From Rhodoferax sp. (GTDB lineage: Bacteria; Pseudomonadota; Gammaproteobacteria; Burkholderiales; Burkholderiaceae_C): 64,000 nucleotides of DNA. The DNA lies in contig JARLJH010000058.1 in the NCBI GenBank assembly GCA_031291305.1, positions 1 through 64,000 of the forward strand, written 5' to 3'. Shown here one piece after another: positions 27,952-36,252 of this stretch. The position numbers and the translations under genes are program-made. Position 1 is the first letter of the stretch; each line of letters begins with the position of its first letter. Under the pieces are notes generated by a model. The model did not search any database. It had not been told where the DNA came from and saw only the letters and a list, made by a program, of their open reading frames with translations.

Positions 27952-27967
27952 GATGGAGGTTGTCCTT

Positions 27968-28822
27968 TTATCCCTTGACCGCACCGGCAGTCAGACCTTT
28001 GACGAAATATTGACCGGCCGCCACGTACACCAGCATGGTCGGCAAACCGGCGATGATGGCCGCGGCCATGTCAACGTTGTAGTTTTTGACGCTGCTGGTG
28101 GTGTTGGCCATGTTGTTCAGACCCACGGTGATGGGCTTGCTGTCAGCACCACTGAAGGCCACGCCAAACAGGAAATCGTTCCAGATGTTGGTGAACTGCC
28201 AGATCAGCGTCACCATCAGAATCGGCGTTGACATCGGCAACACAATGCGCACGAAAATGCGCCAGAAACCCGCGCCGTCGATGCGTGCCGCGTTCACCAG
28301 CTCGCGCGGAATGGCGGTGTAGTAGTTTCTAAAAAACAGCGTCGTGCTGGCCATGCCCGCCAAACAGTGCACCAGAATCAGTCCGCCAATGGTGCTGGAG
28401 ATTCCCAAAAAGCCCAACACCTGACTCATCGGCAGCAACACCACCTGGTAGGGCATGAACACGCCAAACAGCATGAAGCCAAACAGCAGGTCACTGCCCT
28501 TGAACTTCCACATGGACAGCACGTACCCGTTGAGCGCGCCCCAGGCGGTGGAGATCAACACGGCAGGTACGGCCATCATCACCGAGTTCATGAAGTAGGG
28601 CTTCAAGCCCCGGCAATCGACCCCGGTGCAGGCGGTGGACCAGGCCAGCTTCCACGAGTCGAAGTTGAGCGACGTGGGCAAACTCATCAGATTGCCAGCG
28701 CGAATCTGCGCACCGTCCTTGAGCGACGTCACCACCATCACATACAGCGGCACCAGAAAGAAAAACGCAGCCACCAGCAACACGCTGTAAACCGCCACCC
28801 GACCCCATAATTTTGTGTTCAT
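27968..28822 (-). CDS. gtsC: Sugar ABC transporter permease, GtsC-like
   Basis: 284 residues with six hydrophobic helices. The EAA loop (ELVNAARIDGAGFWRIFVRIVLP) near residue 190 is the contact site for the ATPase. Belongs to the MalG-type sugar permeases. The spacer has a ribosome site GAGAGG. It lies 5 bp after the other permease gene and 16 bp before the ATPase gene, so all are in one operon. With GtsB-like it forms the channel for the sugar delivered by the binding protein. Confidence 0.92.
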   Translation of the reverse strand: MNTKLWGRVAVYSVLLVAAFFFLVPLYVMVVTSLKDGAQIRAGNLMSLPTSLNFDSWKLAWSTACTGVDCRGLKPYFMNSVMMAVPAVLISTAWGALNGYVLSMWKFKGSDLLFGFMLFGVFMPYQVVLLPMSQVLGFLGISSTIGGLILVHCLAGMASTTLFFRNYYTAIPRELVNAARIDGAGFWRIFVRIVLPMSTPILMVTLIWQFTNIWNDFLFGVAFSGADSKPITVGLNNMANTTSSVKNYNVDMAAAIIAGLPTMLVYVAAGQYFVKGLTAGAVKG

Positions 28823-28827
28823 GGCTG

Positions 28828-29706
28828 TTACCTCTCGTGCGGCTTGGCGCGCAATTCGCTGTACAAATACGGCACCACGATGGCCGCCACGGTGGCCAGC
28901 ATCATGGTGGCGCTCGCTGCACCCAGGCCAATCTCGCCACGGGTGAAGCTCATGGTGTACATGAAGGTGGCGGGCACATCGGTGGCGTAGCCGGGCCCAC
29001 CGGCAGTCAAGGCCATCACCAGGTCAAACGCCTTGATGGACAGGTGCGACAGCACCAGGATGGTCGAAAACACCACCGGGCGCAGCACCGGCAAAATGAT
29101 GCGCCAGTAAATACGCGGCAACGAGGCACCGTCGATCTGCGCGGCCTTGATGATGCTGTCGTCAATGCCACGCAGCCCAGCCAGAAACAGCGCCATGGCA
29201 AAGCCTGCCGACTGCCAGACGCCAGCAATCACGATGCAATAGATGGCGGTGTCGCTTTGCACCAGCCAGTCGAAATGAAAGCTGGCCCAGCCCAGATCAT
29301 GCATGAGCTTTTCCAGGCCCAGACTGGGGTTCAAAATCCATTTCCAGGCGGTACCGGTGACGATGAACGACAGCGCCATCGGGTACAAATAGATGGTCCG
29401 CAATACGCCTTCGGCGCGCACCTTCTGGTCCAGAAAGATTGCCAACACCATGCCCAGGCCCATCGAAACCCCGACATAGAGCACGCTGAAGATGCCCAGG
29501 TTTTTCAGCGCCACGTACCAGCGGTCCATCTTCCACAGGCGGGTGTATTGGTCCAGCCCGACAAACTCGCTGTAATTGGGCAGCATGTGCGAATTGGTCA
29601 CGGACAAGATGCCGTTCCAGATCATGAAGCCATAGATGAAGGCGAAGCCAAGCACAAAGCCTGGCGCGATCACCACCTTGGGCAACACATTTTCAAAGGA
29701 TTTCAT
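28828..29706 (-). CDS. gtsB: Sugar ABC transporter permease, GtsB-like
   Basis: 292 residues from ATG 29706 (a GTG two codons upstream is possible). Six predicted helices and the EAA loop (IIKAAQIDGASLPRIYWRIILP) of MalF-type permeases. Pairs with the GtsC-like subunit. It is separated from the binding-protein gene by about 400 bp with two large stem-loop repeats, as in operons where the binding protein is made in excess over the membrane parts. Confidence 0.92.
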   Translation of the reverse strand: MKSFENVLPKVVIAPGFVLGFAFIYGFMIWNGILSVTNSHMLPNYSEFVGLDQYTRLWKMDRWYVALKNLGIFSVLYVGVSMGLGMVLAIFLDQKVRAEGVLRTIYLYPMALSFIVTGTAWKWILNPSLGLEKLMHDLGWASFHFDWLVQSDTAIYCIVIAGVWQSAGFAMALFLAGLRGIDDSIIKAAQIDGASLPRIYWRIILPVLRPVVFSTILVLSHLSIKAFDLVMALTAGGPGYATDVPATFMYTMSFTRGEIGLGAASATMMLATVAAIVVPYLYSELRAKPHER

Positions 29707-29767
29707 AAACACTTTGCCTTTGGTTTAAAACCAGGGAACCCTTTTTGGCACACCTGCGCTTGAAGTT

Positions 29768-29878
29768 GGACCAGACGGGCCGGGTATTTCCCTCCGCTCG
29801 TGTCCCCCGACAGAAAGCCTCCCGGCTTTCTGTCTCCTCCTTGACCTCACTGCGGGAAACACCCGACCCATCTGGTCC
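29768..29878 (-). repeat. Structured repeat with AAGGAGGAG core, copy A
   Basis: Outer arms 29768-29792 and 29854-29878 pair at 22 of 25 positions. Inside, a perfect 11-bp hairpin (29809-29819 with 29824-29834, loop TCCC) is flanked on the minus strand by TCAAGGAGGAG and GGGGGACACGAGCGG. The same flanks surround a different hairpin in copy B. Confidence 0.85.
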
Positions 29879-29920
29879 CGATACGGTTGGTGCCCAACAG
29901 CTGAAAGCCAACACCGTCCA

Positions 29921-30012
29921 GCAGCAGGGTTGGGGTGCATGCCAGAGCTCAATCAAGGAGGAGCCCGCAGGGCGGGGGACATGAGCGGCGGCATGTACCC
30001 CAGCCCTGCTGC
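29921..30012 (+). repeat. Structured repeat with AAGGAGGAG core, copy B
   Basis: Outer arms 29921-29943 and 29990-30012 pair at 21 of 23 positions. The core has TCAAGGAGGAG, a small hairpin GCCC-GCA-GGGC, then GGGGGACATGAGCGG. Outer-arm sequence differs from copy A while pairing is kept, which is the pattern expected of a conserved structure. Confidence 0.85.
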
Positions 30013-30114
30013 GGGTAACGCCCAAAGCTGCTGGTACTAACCACAAACACCTCTCACGACCACCCAAAAAGCAGCTCACGGATCAAGTCGCAGCTGACAA
30101 GCACCCAACGCAAC

Positions 30115-31362
30115 TTACTGATTTGACGTCGCTTTCACCATATTGGTCATGGCCGTTTCAGGCGTCATCTTGTCGTCGTTCCAGAACTGGCTGACCACGT
30201 CTTTCAAGGCACCGGTCATGGCGGGCTTGAGCGCCATGTCTTGCGACACGGAAGGCACCAGACCACCCGATTTGGCGGTTTCCACAAACTCCTTGGCCGA
30301 CAGTTTGGCGCAGTCGTCAAACTTGGACATATCCATGTTCAGGCGCACCGGGATCGACCCCTTGTTCAGGTTGAAGATTTCCTGGAATTCCGGGCTCATG
30401 ATGGCCACGGCCAGATCGGCCTGGGCTTTTTGCGCAGCGGCATCTTTCAGCTTGAACATGGCAAATGAGTCCACATTGAAGGTGTATGACCCGGCATTGC
30501 CCGGCGCGGCAGCGCACAGGAAATCTTTGCCCGGAACTTTGCCAGCAGCCACAAATTCGCCCTTGGCCCAGTCACCCATGAACTGGAACCCTGCTTTGCC
30601 CTGAATCACCATCGCAGTGGCCAGGTTCCAGTCGCGGCCTACAGCGCCCTGGTCGATATAGCCCTTCAATTTGCGGAAGGTCTCCAGCGACTTCTTCATG
30701 GCGGGGCTGTTGAGCGCCTTTGGGTCCAGCTTAACGAAAGCATCGTTGTAGAACTTGACACCGCCAACACCCAGTGCCACGGGCTCGAACGTGGTGAAGT
30801 CATTCCAGGCGTTGCCGCCGGTGGCTACCGGGATAAAGCCAGCCTTTTTGATCTTGTCAGCGTCAGCAAAGAACTGGTCCCAGGTTGTGGGCATGCTCTT
30901 CACGCCGGATTTTTTCAGCACATCAGAGCTGGCCCACATCCAGTTGACGCGGTGCACGTTGACCGGTACGGCCACGTAATTACCTTTGTACTTCATGCCA
31001 TCGGCCACGGCCTTGGGCAGCAGGCTGTCCCATTTTTCGGCCTTGGCAATCGGGTCCAGATTGGCCAGCACGCCCTCAGCCGCCCACTCCTGAATCGCCG
31101 GGCCCTTGATCTGCGCAGCAGCGGGCGGGTTGCCAGCCACCACGCGGCTCTTCAGCACGGTCATGGCGTTGTCACCACCACCACCGGCCACCGCAAAGTC
31201 TTTCCAGGTATCACCCTTGGCCTGCATGATTTTTTTCAACTCGCCGACCGACTTGGCCTCGCCGCCGGATGTCCACCAATGCAGCACTTCAACCTCGCCA
31301 GCCATTGCGGCAGAACCTGCCACCACCAATGCCACTGCGGTTGCCATGTGAGAAAGTTTCAT
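30115..31362 (-). CDS. gtsA: Periplasmic sugar-binding protein, GtsA-like
   Basis: 415 residues from MKLSHMATAV (ATG 31362, with AGGAGA ten bases upstream); earlier in-frame Mets lack a ribosome site. The signal peptide ends near AAMAGEVEVLHWW. The family 1 solute-binding fold has WTSGGEAKSVGELKK and DFAVAGGGGDNAM, very like pseudomonad glucose-binding GtsA. First gene of the gtsABCD operon; delivers glucose or mannose to the GtsBC channel. A perfect palindrome at 31441-31463 lies in its promoter region. Confidence 0.93.
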   Translation of the reverse strand: MKLSHMATAVALVVAGSAAMAGEVEVLHWWTSGGEAKSVGELKKIMQAKGDTWKDFAVAGGGGDNAMTVLKSRVVAGNPPAAAQIKGPAIQEWAAEGVLANLDPIAKAEKWDSLLPKAVADGMKYKGNYVAVPVNVHRVNWMWASSDVLKKSGVKSMPTTWDQFFADADKIKKAGFIPVATGGNAWNDFTTFEPVALGVGGVKFYNDAFVKLDPKALNSPAMKKSLETFRKLKGYIDQGAVGRDWNLATAMVIQGKAGFQFMGDWAKGEFVAAGKVPGKDFLCAAAPGNAGSYTFNVDSFAMFKLKDAAAQKAQADLAVAIMSPEFQEIFNLNKGSIPVRLNMDMSKFDDCAKLSAKEFVETAKSGGLVPSVSQDMALKPAMTGALKDVVSQFWNDDKMTPETAMTNMVKATSNQ

Positions 31363-31440
31363 GATGTGATCTCCTAAAGTGTCCACCCCACAAAAGAAAA
31401 CCGGGGGCGCAGGTTCATTCGCGCAAACAGGTATCGCTCG

Positions 31441-31463
31441 AATTAATTAATTGTTAATTAATT
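31441..31463. promoter_or_regulatory. Perfect 10-3-10 palindrome upstream of gtsA
   Basis: AATTAATTAA (31441-31450), TTG, TTAATTAATT (31454-31463): exact reverse complements, 79 bp before the gtsA start. All-AT arms in GC-rich DNA suggest a repressor operator or an UP-type promoter element for the sugar importer. The binding protein is unknown. Confidence 0.55.
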
Positions 31464-31528
31464 TTCAATACAAAGCAATGCGGACTTACCCTAGGCAACA
31501 GGAAAAAGGCCAATGAATCTCCCATGCC

Positions 31529-32995
31529 TTACAGACTGGCACGAACAGATTCAAACACCTGCCAGAACGCCGCATCCTGCGTGGTGCAGAAGTTGATGCG
31601 CATCAGCGTACCCGGCTGTCGATTGGCGTGAAAGAGCGAGCCAGGCGCCAGCAGGTAGCCCAGGTCCAGCATGCGCTGCGCCAGCAAGTCGGTATCTACA
31701 CCCGTATCCACCCAGCCAAATAGTCCCGTGGGTGGTGCCGCGAAGGTGCATCCGGCGGTCAATGCCAGTTTCACGCTGCGCCCGCGCGCCAGATCGAGCC
31801 TGGCACGGACTTTTTCTGCGTGACGGCGCAACTGCCCCTGATCAATGCACCAGGCCAGCGCTTTTTCCAGCAATGCGGGGGTGGTCAGCGTAGCCAGAAG
31901 CTTGGTGTCAAGCAATCGTTCGTACAGGCTGGTGGGGGCCGCCAGGTAGCCGATGCGCCAGCCCGGCGCCAAGATTTTGGAAAACCCGCTGACATAAATG
32001 GTGCGCTGCAAACCATCCAGCGCACTCAGACGCGTGGCGTGCTCTGGGGCGAGATGGCTGTAGGTGTCGTCCTCGGCAATGTGAAAGTCATACTGATTGG
32101 CCAGTTGCAGCAGCCGGTACGCGCTACCTGGGCTCAAGCAATAGCCGGTCGGGTTGTGCAGCACACTCACACTGACGAACAGCTTGGGTTGGTGCAATTC
32201 GCAATAGCGTGCCATCACCGCCAGGTCCGGCCCGTCCGGGCCGCGTGGCACCGGCAGGATGTGCATGCCCAGCGCGTCAAGCCGGGCAAATTCGATGGCC
32301 CAGCCGGGCTCTTCCACCATCACACAGTCGCCAGCACGCAGCAGCGTGCGGCTGACGATGTCCAGCGCGTGGGTGGCTCCGACCGTGGTGATGATCTGCT
32401 GCACACTCGCCGGTATGGCCAGCGTACTGAGCCGAGCTGCGAGTGCCGAACGCAGGCCCATATCTCCCGCCGGTTCGCCATACTGCAAGGAAATCGCCTG
32501 CAACTGCGCACCACTGGTGACGCGGCGAACAGCTGCCGACAAAAAACCCGTCTCCAGCCAATCGGGCGGGAACGCCCCCAGACCCGGCTGCGGTTTGTCA
32601 CTGCCACGGTGAAACATGCCCCGGATCAAGGCTGTGGCGTTGACAGGCATATGTTCAGCCTCAAAGCCATGCCCTGCCTGGGCAGCCGCAGGGTTGCCAG
32701 TTACTGATTTAATAGCTATAGATCCAGTATTTATCTGGGCTACAGAGCGATTTCTTATATAAAAACCGCGATTTTTACGCGCCTCCACCCAGCCCTGTGC
32801 CAACAACTGGTCATAAGCAGCCACCACCGTACTGGGGCTTACCCCCTGTTGCTGGGCACATTGCCGCACCGATGGCAAACGTGCGCCCGGCGCCAGCAAA
32901 CCGGTTTGAATGCGTTCGCCCAAGCGCGCAGCAAGTTGCCCGGCCAGGGTTTGTGAAGCGGTTTTGACTAACAACGGCGATCCTCCTTGCTGCAT
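31529..32995 (-). CDS. MocR-type regulator (GntR HTH fused to aminotransferase domain)
   Basis: 488 residues. The N-terminal winged HTH (about 15-80) includes LPSVRQCAQQQGVSPSTVVAAYDQL. A fold-type I aminotransferase-like domain follows, with the PLP lysine in YVSGFSKILAPGWRIGY. MocR proteins use PLP and amino compounds as effectors. The start is debatable: the ATG at 32995 is followed by AAGGAGG, which sits seven bases before a TTG at 32974 and may be the true start. A copy of the dispersed element forms the linker between the domains. The likely target is the LysE exporter gene, which has a matching upstream box. Confidence 0.92.
   Translation of the reverse strand: MQQGGSPLLVKTASQTLAGQLAARLGERIQTGLLAPGARLPSVRQCAQQQGVSPSTVVAAYDQLLAQGWVEARKNRGFYIRNRSVAQINTGSIAIKSVTGNPAAAQAGHGFEAEHMPVNATALIRGMFHRGSDKPQPGLGAFPPDWLETGFLSAAVRRVTSGAQLQAISLQYGEPAGDMGLRSALAARLSTLAIPASVQQIITTVGATHALDIVSRTLLRAGDCVMVEEPGWAIEFARLDALGMHILPVPRGPDGPDLAVMARYCELHQPKLFVSVSVLHNPTGYCLSPGSAYRLLQLANQYDFHIAEDDTYSHLAPEHATRLSALDGLQRTIYVSGFSKILAPGWRIGYLAAPTSLYERLLDTKLLATLTTPALLEKALAWCIDQGQLRRHAEKVRARLDLARGRSVKLALTAGCTFAAPPTGLFGWVDTGVDTDLLAQRMLDLGYLLAPGSLFHANRQPGTLMRINFCTTQDAAFWQVFESVRASL
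32705..32754 (-). repeat. Dispersed 50-bp element in the linker of the MocR gene
   Basis: Minus strand: CTGTAGCCCAGATAAATAC then TAGCTATTAAATCA at consensus spacing. It encodes the inter-domain linker in the sense direction, a place tolerant of extra residues. Confidence 0.75.
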
Positions 32996-33045
32996 CAGAG
33001 GGGCGGCTCAAGCTCGCCGCACTGTGAAACAAACTGTCCATAAAA

Positions 33046-33064
33046 GTGTGCTTTAAGTGTATTG
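33046..33064 (+). promoter_or_regulatory. Candidate MocR operator upstream of its own gene
   Basis: GTGTGCTTTAAGTGTATTG: two GTGT half-sites 11 bp apart in direct orientation, 51 bp before the regulator start. It matches 16 of 19 bases with a box upstream of the LysE gene. Direct-repeat operators are known for several MocR proteins. Confidence 0.5.
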
Positions 33065-33239
33065 TTTTTTGTGCTGTTCCAGGTCCTGCGCAGTCAGTCA
33101 AGGCCCACCCAGGCCCCACACTGAACTCATGGGTTGACCTGTTTGCCTGAAATACCCTGCTTTTCCGGCTTTATTTCGCGGCTGCTTGATGCCGCCTGTG
33201 ACGACACTTGAGCTGTACTTCGCCATCTCGGGGGCTGCC

Positions 33240-33725
33240 ATGCAAATCAATCGACTTGACCACATCTTCTTGCCTGGCACCACTGCCACCGCCAAACCTT
33301 CGGCACTGGAGGTGTCGGATACATCTGTTGACAGCAACACCCAGGCCCTTTCGTCCGGCGCAGCCACCGTGGCACACCCCTCGTCGGCGGCCAGTGATAT
33401 ACCCACATCTGAAGCCACGCAGGACATCCCGCCCAGCGTGACGCTGACACTCAGCGTCAACCAGAAGGCCGATACAAGCAACACATACAGTCTCGAAAGC
33501 ATCGCCGCTGCAAGCACGACAGCCAGGTCTCCACTGGTCCTCAACCAGACCCCGGCAGAGCAGTTTGTGGCCTCGGCAGTGCGCATCATGCATGATCTGG
33601 AACAAGGCAAAACGGACGCATTGGGGCCTGACGCTGCATCATTCAACCAAGTATCTGCCAGCAAATTGGCAAGTGCCTTTGGAAGCCTGCGCCAGGCTGC
33701 GGCTAAGCTCAACGTATTTGCCTGA
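33240..33725 (+). CDS. Hypothetical protein, Ser/Thr/Ala-rich
   Basis: 161 residues from MQINRLDHIFLPG; an upstream Met at 33186 is less likely. Residues 10-100 are low-complexity (Ser, Thr, Ala, Val) with no cysteines. The last 50 residues look helical (FVASAVRIMHDLEQ, KLASAFGSLRQAAAKLNVFA). No signal peptide and no recognised domain. It stands alone between the MocR regulator and the LysE exporter. The minus-strand frame across it is considered a shadow. Moderate chance of being a real gene. Confidence 0.5.
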   Translation: MQINRLDHIFLPGTTATAKPSALEVSDTSVDSNTQALSSGAATVAHPSSAASDIPTSEATQDIPPSVTLTLSVNQKADTSNTYSLESIAAASTTARSPLVLNQTPAEQFVASAVRIMHDLEQGKTDALGPDAASFNQVSASKLASAFGSLRQAAAKLNVFA

Positions 33726-33862
33726 GTTATCTGGCGTATCGAGACCGCTTCGCTGGCGGCGCTGAGCCTTTGCAGACGCAAGACCCAGCCAATCGTGGGC
33801 CGTAGACTAGGTTCACTGTGTCGATTCACCGGACCACACAGTTCAAGATAACGTCCGCCAAT

Positions 33863-33881
33863 GTGTACTGTATGTGTATTG
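33863..33881 (+). promoter_or_regulatory. Candidate MocR operator upstream of the LysE exporter gene
   Basis: GTGTACTGTATGTGTATTG, 45 bp before the LysE start. Same direct-repeat layout and 16 of 19 bases as the box upstream of the MocR gene; both are followed by a T-rich run. Confidence 0.5.
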
Positions 33882-33926
33882 CTTTTCGCGATACATTCAA
33901 GGCCATGATCTTCCGCCCAACACCCC

Positions 33927-34538
33927 ATGAACAGCACTGAACTCACCGCGCTGCTGCTGTTGTGCACCGCCATGAGCTTCACGCCCGGCCCCAACAACAA
34001 TCTGTCAACGGTATTGGCGGTCAATTTCGGACTGAAACGCGCCACGCATTTTGTACTGTCGGTGGCACTCGGTTGGGGGCTGCTGCTGTGTCTATGCGCC
34101 AGCGGCATCGGTGCGCTGGTGGTGAGTCTGCCGCCGCTGCGATGGGGCATCACCGCATGCGGCATTGCCTATTTACTTTGGTTGGCCTGGAAACTGTGGC
34201 ACACCCATCACCTCAGCCCGACCCATGCCAGCCACCTTGAGGTGACATTCCGGCAAGGCGTGATGCTGCAGTTCCTCAATATCAAGGCCTGGATGCTGGC
34301 GCTGACTGTGGTGGCCGGCTGGCTGGCCGGGCGCCAGGACATTGCCAACCGTTTTGCCGTTGTGCTGCCGATCATGCTGCTGTTTGGCCTGGCCAGCAAC
34401 TTCACCTATGCGCTGATGGGAACGCTGCTGCGCAAATGGCTGGCCGACGTTGAACACGGCGGGCGGCGCCTGCGCTGGTTCAATCGCAGCATGGCCACGG
34501 TGCTGGCGGCAACCGCTGCTTGGATGGCCATGTTGTAA
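33927..34538 (+). CDS. LysE/RhtB-family amino-acid exporter
   Basis: 203 residues with six hydrophobic segments, the standard size. The N-terminus contains SFTPGPNNNLSTVLAVNFGLKR, matching the PGPN motif of the family. Exports amino acids or related metabolites across the inner membrane. A MocR-type regulator sits on the other strand and shares a candidate operator, so induction by an amino acid through PLP chemistry is plausible. A dispersed repeat follows the stop codon. Confidence 0.92.
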   Translation: MNSTELTALLLLCTAMSFTPGPNNNLSTVLAVNFGLKRATHFVLSVALGWGLLLCLCASGIGALVVSLPPLRWGITACGIAYLLWLAWKLWHTHHLSPTHASHLEVTFRQGVMLQFLNIKAWMLALTVVAGWLAGRQDIANRFAVVLPIMLLFGLASNFTYALMGTLLRKWLADVEHGGRRLRWFNRSMATVLAATAAWMAML

Positions 34539-34588
34539 GACAAATCACACTATAGCCCGCATAGAACCTTGGCATTCAACTATCAATT
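34539..34588 (+). repeat. Dispersed 50-bp element between LysE and racemase genes
   Basis: TATAGCCCGCATAGAACC then AACTATCAATTT at consensus spacing. It shares CATAGAACCT with the copy inside phzF at 38709-38758. Confidence 0.65.
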
Positions 34589-34601
34589 TAAGAGTAAATC
34601 A

Positions 34602-35294
34602 ATGAAAACACTGGGCCTTATTGGCGGCATGAGTTGGGAATCCACCATCCCCTACTACCAGCACATCAACCAGACGGTGAAAAAGGCGCTGGGCGGTTTA
34701 CATTCAGCCAAGATCGTGCTGTACAGCGTGGACTTTGCCGAGGTGGAACACCTGCAGGCTAGCGGCCAGTGGGCTGCAGCAGGCGCGATGCTGGCGGGTA
34801 TCGCCCGCCACCTGGAAGTCGCCGGGGCCGACGCGCTGGTGATTTGCACCAACACCATGCACAAGGTCGCCGATACCGTGCAAGATGCCATCCACATCCC
34901 GCTGCTGCACATTGCCGACCCGACCGCGCTGGCGATCAAACAGGCGGGCTTTTGCAAGGTCGGACTGCTCGGCACCCGTTTCACCATGGAGCAAGACTTC
35001 TACCGCAGCCGCCTGGAAACCCAGCATGGCCTGACGGTGCTGACACCGCCGCCAGCGGACCGCGATCTGGTCCATCAGATCATTTATGACGAACTGTGCC
35101 TGGGCGAGGTGAACGATGCCTCGCGCCAGACTTACCTGCGCATCATCAACGACCTGCAGGCCCAAGGCGCGCAGGCGATCATTCTGGGCTGTACCGAGAT
35201 TGCCATGCTGATCCAGCCGCAGCACTGCACCCTGCCCCTGTTTGACACCGCGACCCTGCACGCCCGCAGTGCTGCGCAGTGGGCCCTGTCGTGA
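34602..35294 (+). CDS. Aspartate/glutamate racemase family protein
   Basis: 230 residues from MKTLGLIGGMSWES; an upstream in-frame Met (34569) lies inside the dispersed repeat and is rejected. Two catalytic cysteines are in ICTNTMHKVAD and ILGCTEIAMLI. This is the YgeA-like broad-specificity racemase type with GGMSWEST. It probably interconverts L- and D-forms of an amino acid. Next to exporter genes on the same strand. Confidence 0.93.
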   Translation: MKTLGLIGGMSWESTIPYYQHINQTVKKALGGLHSAKIVLYSVDFAEVEHLQASGQWAAAGAMLAGIARHLEVAGADALVICTNTMHKVADTVQDAIHIPLLHIADPTALAIKQAGFCKVGLLGTRFTMEQDFYRSRLETQHGLTVLTPPPADRDLVHQIIYDELCLGEVNDASRQTYLRIINDLQAQGAQAIILGCTEIAMLIQPQHCTLPLFDTATLHARSAAQWALS

Positions 35295-35340
35295 GAACCG
35301 CTTTTTGAACGCCAGATCCACACACCACGAAACGCTAGGC

Positions 35341-36252
35341 ATGTGGCTGGGCGTGCTGGGAGTCGCCATCTTTGCGCTGACCCTGCCGATGACGCGCCTG
35401 GCCACCGGCACGGCTGTTGCGCCGCAGCTCTCGCCTTGGTTTGTCACCTTTGGCCGTGCGGCACTTGCTGGTGGCTTGTCGCTGGTGTTTCTGCTGACCA
35501 CGCGCTCGGCGCTGCCCACACCCGCGCAGCGCAAGCCGCTGGCCATCGCGCTGCTGGGCAATGCTATGGGTTACCCGCTGCTGCTGGGCTTGGCGCTGCG
35601 CCATGTCACATCCGGCCATGCAGCGGTGATCACCGCGCTGTTGCCGCTCACCACCGCAGCCGTCGCGGCGCTGGTGTTGCACCAGCGGGCGCGGCTGGGG
35701 TTTTGGGTATTTGCGGCGCTGGGCAGCGCGCTGGTGGTGGCGTTTTCGCTGTTGCGCGCCTACCAGCAAGGCAACGGCTTTGGGTTGGAATGGGCCGACC
35801 TGATGCTGGTGGGCGCCGTGCTCGCCGGGTCCGTGGGCTATGTCTATGGCGCACAGGTGACGCATGCACTGGGTGCCGAACGGGTAATCTGTTGGGTCTG
35901 CGTGATGGCCCTGCCGTTGACGCTGCCCGGTGCGCTGCTGACCTGGCCCGATCACAGCATCCGCACCACGTCCTGGCTGGGCCTGCTGTATGTGGGCGTG
36001 TTTTCCATGTGGGCTGGTTTTTTTGCCTGGTACCGCGGTATGGCCATGGGCGGTGCGCTCAAGGTCAGCCAAACGCAGTTGCTACAACCTTTTCTGAGCA
36101 TCCTGGCCGCCGTGCCGCTGCTGGGCGAGCCTCTTGAGGTCGTCACGCTGGGCTTTGCCCTGGCCGTGATTGCCACCGTTTTCCTGGGCAAGCGCTTTTC
36201 TGCGCCTGCACCTGCCCCTGTTTTCCCACGCACCTCGAAGGAATTTGTATGA
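35341..36252 (+). CDS. EamA-family (DMT) transporter
   Basis: 303 residues from MWLGVLGVAIFALTLPMTRLAT; the frame is open upstream to 35242, but that part overlaps the racemase gene. Ten hydrophobic segments in two repeats. Second of three EamA proteins in this window. The stop overlaps the aminotransferase start (ATGA), so the two are co-translated and may handle the same amino compound. Substrate unknown. Confidence 0.88.
   Translation: MWLGVLGVAIFALTLPMTRLATGTAVAPQLSPWFVTFGRAALAGGLSLVFLLTTRSALPTPAQRKPLAIALLGNAMGYPLLLGLALRHVTSGHAAVITALLPLTTAAVAALVLHQRARLGFWVFAALGSALVVAFSLLRAYQQGNGFGLEWADLMLVGAVLAGSVGYVYGAQVTHALGAERVICWVCVMALPLTLPGALLTWPDHSIRTTSWLGLLYVGVFSMWAGFFAWYRGMAMGGALKVSQTQLLQPFLSILAAVPLLGEPLEVVTLGFALAVIATVFLGKRFSAPAPAPVFPRTSKEFV

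Larger units (their letters stand above)
29707..30114. other. 408-bp intra-operon gap between gtsA and gtsB with two structured repeats
   Basis: No gene: the open frames here are translations of palindromes and mirror each other. The gap holds two complex stem-loop repeats (29768-29878 and 29921-30012) in opposite orientations. Both would be transcribed in the gts mRNA. Stem-loops here could protect the upstream gtsA part of the message, as REP elements do between malE and malF in E. coli. Confidence 0.7.

Noticed and set aside
29745-29984. Small frames on both strands between gtsA and gtsB
   Set aside because: Their peptides mirror each other because the DNA is palindromic; no ribosome sites.
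33098-34165. 355-codon minus-strand frame
   Set aside because: Runs antisense through the LysE exporter and a hypothetical gene; composition is unlike a protein and the plus-strand genes have family motifs.
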